From the NCBI RefSeq assembly GCF_003013475.1, contig NZ_PXZO01000011.1, positions 214,962-278,961 on the forward strand: a stretch of DNA of 64,000 bases. Reading direction: 5' to 3'. A program made the translations under genes and the position numbers. The stretch comes from Brevibacillus porteri. GTDB taxonomy: Bacteria; Bacillota; Bacilli; Brevibacillales; Brevibacillaceae. Under the pieces are notes generated by a model that was given only the letters and a program-made list of their open reading frames with translations, was not told the origin of the DNA and did no database searches. This document shows, piece by piece, positions 52,110 through 60,456 of this stretch (within the stretch, counting starts at the first letter, position 1; each line of letters begins with the position of its first letter).

Positions 52110-54201
52110 ATGTTCAATGCATCTGACAGCATATGTCGTACTAGCAAAGAGAGAACAGATCAATCAGTGACGATTTCTTTCGTACTTCTATCAGCTTACA
52201 AAGGACCACTGCCTTCTCATTTTGATACCCAAACATCGAATACACATCTTCTCTTGCTTGTCGAATCTGGGAAAGGTTCTATCTGCATAGGAGAACAAGA
52301 ATACCGATTATTCCCTGGTCGATGCTTCCTTAAGCCGCCGGGTATGACCATACAAACAGTGGCAGATGAAGGCGAAGTAGTGACCGTTTCTGAACTTGAG
52401 TTCAACGGATACAAAGTAACATCCGTTCGTGAAGTTGAAAATGTTCATGTGGTACAAGAGCCTTTTTGCTTGCCCGTTTCGGGAGAGTTAAACGAGAGCG
52501 AACTAGGACAAGCGATCCGCAATTTATGTGAACGGCATGAAAATCAAATAGATCGAGAGCGATTTTCGTCCCATTGTCAGTTACTATCCTTGGTGGAACG
52601 AATCTGGGAAGCAAATGAAAGATGGCGGGGCAACGAAAATCTGAAAGCGGTAGAGCATACGATCCGCCTAATGGAACAAGACTATTTCAAGCCTCTCAGT
52701 CGTGAAATGCTGTCAAAAGAGGCCGGAATGAGCCCAAGTCATTATTCGACTGTATTTCGCAAAGTGACGGGTAAAAGCCCGATGGAATATTTGGCTGAGA
52801 TTCGTATCGAGAAAGCAAAGGACAAGCTGTTGACATCAAACGCGCGGATTCGCGATATCGCTCTCGGGGTTGGATATGCCAGCGAGTTTTATTTTAGTAA
52901 CAAGTTCAAGAAGATGACAGGCATTTCCCCCAGAGAATTTATCAGCCAGAATCTCGGGAAAAAGCTGCTAGTGTCGCACACTGAAGCATTTAGCATGACG
53001 CAAACAGTGCCGAGTCGTGTGATTGGACTTTTTGTGGAGGATCACTTGAAAGTGTTTTGGGATCAAGCCTTTGGTCCAATTCGCTTCTGGAGGATTTCAA
53101 CAACGCTATCTGGGATCATTTTTGCGTGAGGTACGACATTTTGATCCCTATGAATCTGATTTTCAAGCCATTCAACAGGAGAAACCGGATATCATTTTGC
53201 TGGGGATTCCACAATTTGCTGAGGAGGGACGGTTCGATCGGTTGGCAAACATTGCTCCCACATACCTGTTTGAAAACCCCGTTGATGATTGGCGACAAAC
53301 GCTGCGCACTGTCGGCAAATTACTAGGCAAAGCATCCGAGGCTGAACGAGCCATCCATGAATATAATCAGAAGGCTGAAGCAGCGAGAAGTATCCTCAAA
53401 CATTCGATTGGAGATCGGTCGGTCGCATTGGTTCGCGTCTACGCAGATGGTGACATTCGTCTGTATGGAGGACCAAACGGCTATACCGGGTCTGTACTCT
53501 ATGGCGATCTCGGTTTACGCCCACCGAAGCTTGTACATGACCTCATCTGGGGTTCTTCCGAATGGATGAAGAAAATTACGTTTGACATGCTAAGCGAATT
53601 GGATGCACAACGTTTGCTAATTGTTGTAGACGAGGCTGGGAGGCAGCAGGCATGGAAAATGACGAGTAGTGAACAGTGGAAAAGCGTTCCTGCCGTACGC
53701 GAAGGAAACGTGTATGAAGTGAGATCGGACATTTGGATGACGCACGGCCTGCATGCGCATTACGCAAAAGAGCCTTGGCGGTTTATCTTGTTTATGGAAG
53801 AAGGGCGCCGAACGTTTGCTGAGGCAGTCATGCTGGCTTACTCTAAGGAAGAGGTTGAAAAGTGGGGCGAAAAGATGATGCATCAATATTGCGAGCTCAT
53901 GCAAGCGCATCTTTTGATTGTCATCGAAGCAGATCCGCGCCAAAAACAGTTCGAAGATGCTTTCTCGGCGGCAGCAGCGTTCATACAAAATTTGCAGCTG
54001 CTAGCTTGGGAGAGAAAGGTCGGAGTAGTCTGGAAGACGAACGATTACAATTGGCATCCGAAGTTTCTACAAGCCGTTGGTGTTAAGCGGGGAGAGAGAG
54101 TTGTGGGCACGTTGCATCTCGGTTATTTTAGCGACAACAAAGTTCCGCGACCGAAGATGCGTACACCGATTCGCGAACTGCTTACTGTCCATCACGAATA
54201 G
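52110..54201 (+). pseudogene. Btr-like AraC/siderophore-binding regulator, frameshifted and fused to a headless nitroreductase
   Basis: The frame from the ATG at 52110 (AAAAAGGGG upstream) encodes an AraC-type sensor, two HTH motifs (SREMLSKEAGMSPSHYSTVF; RIRDIALGVGYASEFYFSNK) and the start of a FecB-like binding domain, then stops at 53129. The domain continues in another frame (GIKPLVQFASGGFQQRYLGS) after a shift near 53055-53061: one extra T or two missing G. This is the Btr architecture of B. subtilis, which activates siderophore uptake genes. From about 53745 the protein changes into the last two thirds of a YfhC-like nitroreductase: EPWRFILF, FEDAFSAAAAFIQNLQLLAW, GVVWKTNDYNWHPKF, GTLHLGYF. 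The nitroreductase start, with its FMN-binding arginines, and the end of the binding domain are missing. A deletion probably joined two genes. Confidence 0.82.
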
Positions 54202-54228
54202 TTACACATTTCCATACTTTACTTATAA

Positions 54229-54266
54229 AACAATCGGTCATCCACGTGTGACCGATTGTTTTTTCT
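54229..54266 (+). terminator. Terminator after the chimeric pseudogene
   Basis: Perfect 12-bp stem AACAATCGGTCA/TGACCGATTGTT, loop TCCACGTG, then a T tract. Confidence 0.93.
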
Positions 54267-54389
54267 GTTTGTTTACAACAAAATGATTTAAGGAAAATTT
54301 TATTTTTTGCCCACGATTTCATTTATCATTGCCTATTATCATCATATTGAAAAAGAATAACGTGTGTTTGAACCATGGAGGAAATGGAA

Positions 54390-55238
54390 ATGGAAAAGAG
54401 ATTTCTCTTACTAGGTATTCTTTTATTGCTACTGGGTTATCCATTCTTGCGACCGATCGTAGAGGACGTATGGCAAAAACAGCCGGATGCTACAGCTTTC
54501 CCGAAATACAAAGAGATTCGCGTTGAACAAGACCAGATTTATCAGGGCGATCTGTTACTGGTCAACAAGAACGATCCGATCCATTCAGAGGCGGTGCTAT
54601 CCGATGTGATCCATCTGTCTTCGCACAAATATTTAGTGGAGGGCTATCGCTTGCAAGACAATTCCATTCAATTGTCTGAGAACGCAGCGGAGGCGTTCAA
54701 CGAGATGGTCCATGCAGCAAGCATTGACAATGTAAAGCATTTTATGATCAAAAGCGGCTATCGAAGCTTGGGAAAACCGGGAAAACTGGCTGAAGAGAAG
54801 GGACATGCCCACGATGCATTGCCAGATTGTTTTCACGAACATCATCTGGGTACAGCCTTGGACGTTACATCCACACAAATGAAAATCGACCAATCCCCAG
54901 AAGGGAAGTGGCTACAAGAAAACGCATGGAAATACGGGTTCATTCTGCGCTATCCGAAGGAAAAGGTCACAATTACTGGCGTTCCTTACAATCCTATGCA
55001 TTACCGATTTGTAGGTTTGCCGCACAGCGCCATTATGCAAGAGCGTCAATTATCTTTGGAGGAGTACGTGAATACCTTGCGGGAGGCCAAGGAAGTGTCA
55101 GGGACGATAAATGGTGGCGACTACAAAATTTATTATTATCCAGTGGCGACTAGTATCATGATTCAAGTGCCTACCAATGGGAAGTATGTGCTTTCTGGCG
55201 ACAATCAGGGAGGTGTCATTGTGACAGAGTTTTTGTAG
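54390..55238 (+). CDS. Membrane-anchored D-Ala-D-Ala carboxypeptidase, VanY type (M15B)
   Basis: 282 residues from the ATG at 54390, 8 bases after GGAGG; ATGs at 54375 and 54384 overlap that RBS. An N-terminal hydrophobic anchor (FLLLGILLLLLGYPF) places the domain outside. Zinc peptidase motifs are KSGYRS, HEHHLGTALDV (SxHxxGxAxD-like, His and Asp ligands) and PMHYRFVG, where PWHYR is more common. VanY-type enzymes remove the terminal D-Ala of peptidoglycan pentapeptides and can lower glycopeptide susceptibility. Nearby are an NlpC/P60 endopeptidase and a VanRS-like two-component system, but no ligase genes, so a role in wall maintenance is more likely than in resistance. Confidence 0.88.
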   Translation: MEKRFLLLGILLLLLGYPFLRPIVEDVWQKQPDATAFPKYKEIRVEQDQIYQGDLLLVNKNDPIHSEAVLSDVIHLSSHKYLVEGYRLQDNSIQLSENAAEAFNEMVHAASIDNVKHFMIKSGYRSLGKPGKLAEEKGHAHDALPDCFHEHHLGTALDVTSTQMKIDQSPEGKWLQENAWKYGFILRYPKEKVTITGVPYNPMHYRFVGLPHSAIMQERQLSLEEYVNTLREAKEVSGTINGGDYKIYYYPVATSIMIQVPTNGKYVLSGDNQGGVIVTEFL

Positions 55239-55272
55239 TTTGGTCATTCTTTTGCATAGCGTGCGAAAAAGA

Positions 55273-55300
55273 CTGCTGAAGCGCTCAGCAGCCTTTTTTG
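55273..55300. terminator. Terminator between VanY-like and NlpC/P60 genes
   Basis: CTGCTGA/TCAGCAG stem with a 5-base loop, followed by CC and a run of six T; convergent genes on either side. Confidence 0.88.
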
Positions 55301-55318
55301 TTGCGCCCCAGAAGATGA

Positions 55319-55993
55319 TTAAATCACACGTCTTCCAAGCTCAAAGCGTTTTTCCCAGGAAGTCCCTTTGAATTTGGTTGTCGTAACTCCCGGCTTACCA
55401 TACGTATGCAGCAGCTTATTGTCTCCAGCGTAGATAGCAACATGGGTAATGCGAGAAGAAGAGCTGCCGTAGCTACGGAAGAAAACGAGGTCTCCTTTTT
55501 GCAGCTGATTCTTCGAGACTTTTTGACCGACTTTGGACTGTTGACGTGAGTCTCGCGGCAGACTTACTCCGACCTCTTTAAACACTCGCTGTGTAAAGGA
55601 AGAGCAATCAAATGTACGTGTTGTTTTTTTGCTCGAACCAAATTTATAAGGTACGCCTTTATACTTCAATCCTTCTGAAATGACCTGATCGGCAATGTCG
55701 GAAGAGGGAGCAGTGTTACTATCTGACTGTTTATTCTGATTACTAACAGTAGTACTTTCCTCATTGGCTGTCAGGTCGATATTCATACCATCTTGCACCA
55801 TTTGATCCAATTGCTCATTTTCAGCCTGTTGATTGTTCTGATCGTCAACTGACTGTTGATCCAGATTTTGTGTAGTTGTGGAGGTGAGACTTGTCTCAGA
55901 AGCCGCATAGGCTTGTCCGTTCATGAGAAGAGAAGTCCCCATTAGAATAGCTACGACCGTAGTAGTTGTACCTTTCCAGTTTCGCTTTGTCAT
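55319..55993 (-). CDS. Secreted NlpC/P60 peptidoglycan endopeptidase
   Basis: 224 residues from the ATG at 55993, preceded by AAGGAGG. The signal peptide starts MTKRNWKGTTTTVVAIL and ends near AYAA. A Gln/Asn/Ser-rich linker (about residues 35-100) is followed by the C-terminal NlpC/P60 domain: catalytic Cys in TFDCSSF, His in ITHVAIYAG and the third polar residue in LLHTYG. These enzymes cut D-Glu-diaminopimelate bonds in wall peptides (LytE/LytF/CwlO relatives), but there is no LysM domain here. It is divergent from the two-component operon, and an 11-base phased repeat lies between. Confidence 0.92.
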   Translation of the reverse strand: MTKRNWKGTTTTVVAILMGTSLLMNGQAYAASETSLTSTTTQNLDQQSVDDQNNQQAENEQLDQMVQDGMNIDLTANEESTTVSNQNKQSDSNTAPSSDIADQVISEGLKYKGVPYKFGSSKKTTRTFDCSSFTQRVFKEVGVSLPRDSRQQSKVGQKVSKNQLQKGDLVFFRSYGSSSSRITHVAIYAGDNKLLHTYGKPGVTTTKFKGTSWEKRFELGRRVI

Positions 55994-56082
55994 GATGTTC
56001 CTCCTTCTGAATGGTTGATCTTGATGTGTGTTTCTCATCCACGCTCTTATCGTACAGAACAAAACTAAGATTCCCGGTAGAA

Positions 56083-56103
56083 TTTCATGAGAGTTTCCTG
56101 AGA
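56083..56103. promoter_or_regulatory. Phased direct repeat, likely response-regulator site
   Basis: TTTCATGAGA and TTTCCTGAGA (9 of 10 identical) start 11 bases apart. This spacing is typical of OmpR/PhoB-family binding sites. It lies in the spacer shared by the NlpC/P60 gene and the divergent response regulator. Confidence 0.6.
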
Positions 56104-56140
56104 AAACTGTTGGTAAGATATTCAAACGGAGATGATATAC

Positions 56141-56827
56141 ATGCCTACACCAGATGGAAAAGGCTATTTGCTACTCGTGGAAGATGAGCATAACTTGGCA
56201 AGATACTTACAGTTGGAGTTAGAGAATGAAGGATTTTCGACGGATATTGAATACGATGGGCTTTCCGGATTAGAAAAGGCACTAACGATTGAGTACGACC
56301 TCATCCTCCTGGATGTCATGCTGCCCGAATTATCGGGGATAGAATTATGCCGACGAATTCGGGAAACCAAAGATGTCCCTATTATCATGATCACGGCTCG
56401 TGGAGAGGTTCCGGATATCGTGACGGGATTAGACAGTGGAGCAAACGACTACCTGGCGAAGCCGTTTGCAATCGAGGAGTTGTTCGCCCGGATTCGGGTC
56501 TTATTGCGTCAGCGGGAATCAAAAGCGAACCAGGAGATAGTGGTTGGCCGATTGCGTATCCAGCCCAACGCGCGGCGAGTGTTCCTCGATGAAGAGGAAC
56601 TCATGTTGACACCGCGCGAATATGATTTGCTTCATTATCTAGTTCAAAACAAAGAGCAAGCGGTCTCACGAGAGCAAATTCTCACAGCCGTTTGGGGATT
56701 TGACTTTATGGGGAATACCAACATCGTGGATGTGTATATCCGGTATTTACGGAACAAGATTGAAAGTGATCCATCCGTCAAACTGATTCATACCGTGCGA
56801 GGAATTGGATATACACTACGAGATTAA
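56141..56827 (+). CDS. OmpR-family response regulator
   Basis: 228 residues. Start taken at the ATG at 56141, 9 bases after GGAG; the ATG at 56132 abuts that RBS. The receiver domain contains LLLVEDE (acidic pocket), the phosphoacceptor D58 in LILLDVMLPE, the switch Thr in ITARGE and the Lys in YLAKPFAIEEL. A C-terminal winged helix follows (LTPREYDLLHYLVQN, VWGFDFMGNTNIVDVYIRYLRNK). It is co-transcribed with the kinase gene 12 bases downstream. The inputs are unknown, but wall genes surround it. Confidence 0.93.
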   Translation: MPTPDGKGYLLLVEDEHNLARYLQLELENEGFSTDIEYDGLSGLEKALTIEYDLILLDVMLPELSGIELCRRIRETKDVPIIMITARGEVPDIVTGLDSGANDYLAKPFAIEELFARIRVLLRQRESKANQEIVVGRLRIQPNARRVFLDEEELMLTPREYDLLHYLVQNKEQAVSREQILTAVWGFDFMGNTNIVDVYIRYLRNKIESDPSVKLIHTVRGIGYTLRD

Positions 56828-56839
56828 AAGGAGAACGCA

Positions 56840-58204
56840 GTGCTTACACATCGTAGATACTCACTCAAATGGAGACTCACGCTGTTTTTTAGCTCCGGCA
56901 TGCTGGTCTTGCTTCTCTTTTTGTCTATATTTATTTTTTTCAGCACCTCTAATCTCGTCCATCAACATGAGCAAAAATTGCTCAATCAAAAGGCAACGGC
57001 CATTGCAGCCGATTTGAAAACAGAAATCACCGAAGAAGCATCGCTGACAATTACCTATTTGACGCGTTTGTTAACGAATTACGCTGACGTCAATCAATTC
57101 ATAAACATCAGCGACCAAAACGGCAAGGAAATCGCTTCGATACAGGGAGCTAATTGGACAAAAGAGCCGGAAGACTATTATGAAAGGACATTGGTCGCAA
57201 AAGAACCTGTGCAGCTGCCGTTTACATCGGAGCTTTTGTATGTGCAAATTTCTACTACGACAGAAGCGCTGGAATGGTATTTTTCCATCTTGCTCACGAT
57301 TCTTTTTCTCTCTTCCTTTTTTACCTTGCTACTTTCGGGGATTGGAGGCTATTGGTTGAGTAACTGGGGACTTAAGCCTCTCGATCATCTTATCCAGCAA
57401 ATCCATTCGATTTTCCCTCAACGTCTCTCCCAACGAATTCACCATCATCATGTAGAGACTGAAATCTACGAGCTGATCCATGCCTTTAATCTGTTATTAG
57501 ATCGTATGGAAGAAGCAATGGTCTATCAGCAGCGATTCGTCACAGATGCATCTCACGAGTTGCGAACACCGCTCTCGATTATTGAAGGGTATGTAAGTCT
57601 TCTGCAAAGATGGGGGCAGCACAAGCCAGAAGTAAGGGACGAAGCACTCGCTGCTGTTCAACAAGAGTGTAAACGACTTTTCAAACTCATTGATGACCTG
57701 TTAGCACTAGCCAAATTGCAGCATACCTTACAACCAGGATCATCGAAAGTCGTGCAGCCATTGACCCCTCTGCTCCTTGAGGTAAAGCAAGCGTGGGTAC
57801 CCATTTTCCCTCCACAAATTAAGCTGCTTTTTGAATGGGAAGAAGCTCTTGTCCTTTTGATGGATCGAGAGCGGATTCGACAGTTATTGGACATCCTTTT
57901 GGACAATGCACGGAAATACACAGATGAAGGTCAAGTGAAGGTACGAGCATATGGGGACGAAGAGGCCGTGCACATTGTGGTAGAGGATACAGGGATCGGT
58001 ATTCAAGCAAAAGAGATTCCCCACCTTTTTAAGCGATTTTATCGTGTGGACAAATCCCGTACACGAAAAAGGGGAGGAAGCGGAATCGGTCTGGCCATCG
58101 CCCAAGCGATTGTTGCGGATCACGAAGGAAGCATCTCCATTGCTCCTTCCGCGGAAAGAGGCTTGATCGTTCAGGTCTTGTTGAAAAAAGCGGGAATGGA
58201 TTAA
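56840..58204 (+). CDS. Membrane sensor histidine kinase
   Basis: 454 residues from a GTG at 56840 with AAGGAG upstream. First transmembrane segment at about residues 12-35, an extracytoplasmic region of ~110 residues, second segment around 150-175, then a HAMP linker. The phosphoacceptor H239 lies in DASHELRTPLSIIEGYV. N, G1 and G2 boxes of the ATPase are LLDNARKYT, DTGIGIQ and RGGSGIGLAIAQAI. It would phosphorylate the adjacent regulator. A role in sensing envelope stress is inferred from the neighbouring carboxypeptidase and endopeptidase. Confidence 0.93.
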   Translation: MLTHRRYSLKWRLTLFFSSGMLVLLLFLSIFIFFSTSNLVHQHEQKLLNQKATAIAADLKTEITEEASLTITYLTRLLTNYADVNQFINISDQNGKEIASIQGANWTKEPEDYYERTLVAKEPVQLPFTSELLYVQISTTTEALEWYFSILLTILFLSSFFTLLLSGIGGYWLSNWGLKPLDHLIQQIHSIFPQRLSQRIHHHHVETEIYELIHAFNLLLDRMEEAMVYQQRFVTDASHELRTPLSIIEGYVSLLQRWGQHKPEVRDEALAAVQQECKRLFKLIDDLLALAKLQHTLQPGSSKVVQPLTPLLLEVKQAWVPIFPPQIKLLFEWEEALVLLMDRERIRQLLDILLDNARKYTDEGQVKVRAYGDEEAVHIVVEDTGIGIQAKEIPHLFKRFYRVDKSRTRKRGGSGIGLAIAQAIVADHEGSISIAPSAERGLIVQVLLKKAGMD

Positions 58205-58218
58205 CGACAGGAATGAAT

Positions 58219-58322
58219 TACGATGGGGCTCTGTTCGCATTTTTGCTAGAAACAGGTCAGATCGGGCGTGCATTCCAGAGCCTTCGTTTCCATCGTGATT
58301 CCCTATGATAATCATAGGGAAT
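58219..58322. promoter_or_regulatory. Nested palindromes before the thioredoxin-like gene
   Basis: First, ACGATGG-GGCTCTG (58220-58233) pairs with CAGAGCC (58276-58282) and CCATCGT (58290-58296), leaving a 7-base bulge: a large imperfect stem. Second, a perfect 12-1-12 palindrome spans 58298-58322, with left arm ATTCCCTATGAT. Its core, TATGAT-A-ATCATA, has the 7-1-7 style of Fur-family (Fur/PerR/Zur) operators but fits none of their consensuses exactly. It ends 6 bases before the -35 box. Confidence 0.55.
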
Positions 58323-58328
58323 TTGTAA

Positions 58329-58357
58329 TTGTTTCGAAAGATGGTCGCTCCTATAAT
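58329..58357 (+). promoter_or_regulatory. Putative promoter of the thioredoxin-like gene
   Basis: TTGTTT (58329-58334), 17-base spacer, perfect TATAAT (58352-58357), 46 bases upstream of the start codon. Confidence 0.65.
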
Positions 58358-58403
58358 CAAATACGTAGCAATGCTACATAAAATCGATAGGAGCTGATTT
58401 CAA

Positions 58404-58643
58404 ATGTTAAAAGCCATTTTTTATCATGCAGGTTGCCCAGTATGTGTAGATGCAGAGCAAGTCGTCCTTGATTACCTGGATCAAACAAAAATCGATATTG
58501 AAATTGTCCACCTTGGTACAGAGCGGAATCGCCTTGAGGAAGCAGAGAAGGTTGGTATTCAATCAGTACCTGCTCTCGTGATTGGCGGGAACGTCTACCA
58601 CATTAACTTTGGGGCAAGCTTGGAAGATGTGAAAAACGGCTAA
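58404..58643 (+). CDS. Small thioredoxin/glutaredoxin-like protein
   Basis: 79 residues, ATG at 58404 with AGGAG upstream. The thioredoxin-fold CxxC is near the N-terminus (HAGCPVCVDAEQVV), followed by the cis-Pro region QSVPALVIGG. This is the size of minimal glutaredoxin-like proteins. It is probably a cytoplasmic thiol reductant or redox partner. It stands alone between a palindromic operator and a strong terminator, followed by a Cys-tailed MarR gene, so redox-responsive control is plausible. Confidence 0.85.
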   Translation: MLKAIFYHAGCPVCVDAEQVVLDYLDQTKIDIEIVHLGTERNRLEEAEKVGIQSVPALVIGGNVYHINFGASLEDVKNG

Positions 58644-58648
58644 ATGAG

Positions 58649-58682
58649 AAAAGGAGGTGCTTTTGAGGCGCCTCCTTTTTCC
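58649..58682 (+). terminator. Terminator after the thioredoxin-like gene
   Basis: AAAAGGAGGTGC pairs with GCGCCTCCTTTT (loop TTTTGAG, one mismatch) and ends in a T tract. Confidence 0.9.
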
Positions 58683-58752
58683 TATGCTTTACACGACCAT
58701 GTTTCCATTTACAATGGATAGAAGAATGGAACAGGGAAGGTAAGATACGCTC

Positions 58753-59367
58753 ATGATGTTTGATCCCCAACAACGTAAGGAAAATCGCTCAGCTCGTATC
58801 ATGATGGCTCTATTTCGAATGTCCCAAGCGATTAAAAAGGTGACCCAGGTGGAGAGTGATGAACAGGGACTGTCACCCGTACAAATTCAGGCGTTACTGT
58901 TCGCTTTGTATACCAGGAGCGACGTGGCTTCCATTGGTAACTTTGCCAAGGCAATCGGAACGACGCATGTGACAGCTGTTAAGATCATCAATGGACTCGT
59001 AACAAAAGGACAGATGACGAAAGTACCTAAAAAAGAAGATCGACGAGTGACGCTGCTTCAATTGACTGCAAAAGGAAAAGAAGCCGCATCGAGTCTTGAA
59101 AAATGGGGGTACACACTGGAGGAAGCCCTTCATTCTATTCCGGATGACATACTGGAAGATTTCGAGATCGGGCTCAGCTCCGTGATAACAGCGATGCAAA
59201 GACGTGGTCATCTCGTTGTAGCGGAGCCCTGTTTAGACTGCATTCATTTTCTTCCGAATACAGGGGATTCCACTACACCCCATTATTGCTCGTTCATGGA
59301 AAAGTATCTCACGCACGAAGCATCCTTGAAAGAATGCCCCGAGCATATTTCCTCTGGGAACAACTAA
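58753..59367 (+). CDS. MarR-like regulator with a cysteine-rich C-terminal tail
   Basis: 204 residues, longer than usual for MarR (~145). ATG at 58753 (or 58756) after GGGAAGG. The winged helix includes SIGNFAKAIGTTHVTAVKIINGL and the wing KKEDRRVTLLQL. The last ~45 residues carry four cysteines as C-x2-C, later C and C (CLDC ... HYCSF ... KECPEH), which could bind an Fe-S cluster or zinc. This gives it sensor potential, perhaps for redox or metals, fitting the thioredoxin-like gene upstream. The targets are unknown. Confidence 0.85.
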   Translation: MMFDPQQRKENRSARIMMALFRMSQAIKKVTQVESDEQGLSPVQIQALLFALYTRSDVASIGNFAKAIGTTHVTAVKIINGLVTKGQMTKVPKKEDRRVTLLQLTAKGKEAASSLEKWGYTLEEALHSIPDDILEDFEIGLSSVITAMQRRGHLVVAEPCLDCIHFLPNTGDSTTPHYCSFMEKYLTHEASLKECPEHISSGNN

Positions 59368-59373
59368 ATAATG

Positions 59374-59388
59374 ATAGGCAATACCTAT
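59374..59388. promoter_or_regulatory. LysR-type palindrome downstream of the LysR gene
   Basis: ATAGG-CAATA-CCTAT, a T-N11-A type LysR box, identical in its arms to the one upstream of the lysR gene at 60386-60400. It may mark the promoter of a target gene that has been lost. Confidence 0.45.
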
Positions 59389-59407
59389 TGAAATGATAAC
59401 AACTATG

Positions 59408-59470
59408 CTATTGAACAATGATTTGCCCCGTCATAAACTGATCTTGACCTTTCGCATCAGCGAACAGCAT
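59408..59470 (-). pseudogene. Short-chain dehydrogenase C-terminal remnant
   Basis: Reading leftward, in a frame different from the LysR gene and overlapping its last codons, the peptide MLFADAKGQDQFMTGQIIVQ is followed by TAG. The block FMTGQxIxV is the usual C-terminal signature of short-chain dehydrogenases. Nothing else of such a gene is visible, so it is best read as the scar of a deletion. A chance match cannot be excluded for so short a segment. Confidence 0.45.
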
Positions 59471-60353
59471 CACGCTTTACTGTGGCAATCAAGTGCTCCA
59501 TAAAAACGCGGCTTGCTGCACACAAATACTTGTTTTTCCGGTAAACGATACCGATTTGTGCCGTGATAGTGGGCTGTTGGATCGGAATTGTACGAATCCG
59601 TTTATCATCGAGATAGTCGAGGTAGCCTTTCGAAAGTACTGTGACACCGACACCTTGCCCGACCATATTCGTAATCGATTCCATTGTGGTCATCTCTAAA
59701 ACAGGCTGTGGCGAGAAGCCCAGCTCCTGGCACTTTTCATCAATCAACTGACGCAAAAAGTACGTGTTGGGCAATAAAATGGAGGAGGTTTCTTTTAATA
59801 TCGCAAGCGAAACAAATGGTTCCTTCGCGATTGGATGGTCCACTGGTACTGCTAGGGCCAGATTTTCTGTAAAGAGCGGAATGGTTTCCAGATCGTCATG
59901 CTCCATAGGCAAAAAAACAATGCCGAGATCGAGTTCGTTTTTCAAAAGTCCTTCATAAATATCACCGGTTCTCAACCCAAAAATAGACAATTCAACCTTC
60001 GGATAACGCTGGTGAAACTCGATAACAGTAGGCGGGAGTAAGTAATTGACAACTGTCAGCAGTACGCCAATTTTTAAAGCGCCTCTGCTTAAGCCTTGCA
60101 GCTCACTAATTGCTGCACGTGCCTGTGACAACTCATGAAACACGTTATAGCTATGGTGAAGCAATGTTTTACCTGCTTCCGTCATAACCGTTCGTTTGCC
60201 TACACGATCAAATAAGGGCATGCCGATTTCATGCTCAAGCAAACGGATTTGCTGACTGAGCGAAGGCTGCGCAATGCCCAATTTCTCGGCTGCGCGAGTA
60301 AAATTCAACTCCTGGCACAGTGCCATAAAGTACTCTAATTGCTTGAGCTCCAT
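59457..60353 (-). CDS. LysR family transcriptional regulator
   Basis: 298 residues from the ATG at 60353, 7 bases after GGAGGG; the upstream in-frame region is the regulatory spacer. The N-terminal HTH reads LEYFMALCQELNFTRAAEKL with GIAQPSLSQQIRLLE. The C-terminal substrate-binding domain is complete (LKIGVLLTVVNYLLP ... MVGQGVGVTVLSKGY). It is divergent from the MOSC gene with a 103-base spacer containing a LysR box, so autoregulation and control of the neighbour are likely. A second identical box sits past its 3' end. Its last codons overlap a dehydrogenase remnant, so the extreme C-terminus may have been altered. Confidence 0.9.
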   Translation of the reverse strand: MELKQLEYFMALCQELNFTRAAEKLGIAQPSLSQQIRLLEHEIGMPLFDRVGKRTVMTEAGKTLLHHSYNVFHELSQARAAISELQGLSRGALKIGVLLTVVNYLLPPTVIEFHQRYPKVELSIFGLRTGDIYEGLLKNELDLGIVFLPMEHDDLETIPLFTENLALAVPVDHPIAKEPFVSLAILKETSSILLPNTYFLRQLIDEKCQELGFSPQPVLEMTTMESITNMVGQGVGVTVLSKGYLDYLDDKRIRTIPIQQPTITAQIGIVYRKNKYLCAASRVFMEHLIATVKRDAVR

Positions 60354-60385
60354 CGACCATCCCTCCGGCAACTTATGATCGAACA

Positions 60386-60400
60386 ATAGGTTTTTCCTAT
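60386..60400. promoter_or_regulatory. LysR box in the lysR-MOSC spacer
   Basis: ATAGG-TTTTT-CCTAT palindrome (T-N11-A pattern) 33 bases upstream of the lysR ATG and 57 before the MOSC start. Confidence 0.6.
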
Positions 60401-60456
60401 CATTATAGAACAAACCATTATGGATTTGTATGAATAAAAGAATGAGGTGATCGCTT

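Noticed and set aside
58298..58322. The 25-base palindrome as the terminator of the histidine kinase gene
   Set aside because: No T tract follows on either strand, and it sits directly upstream of a promoter; an operator is more likely.
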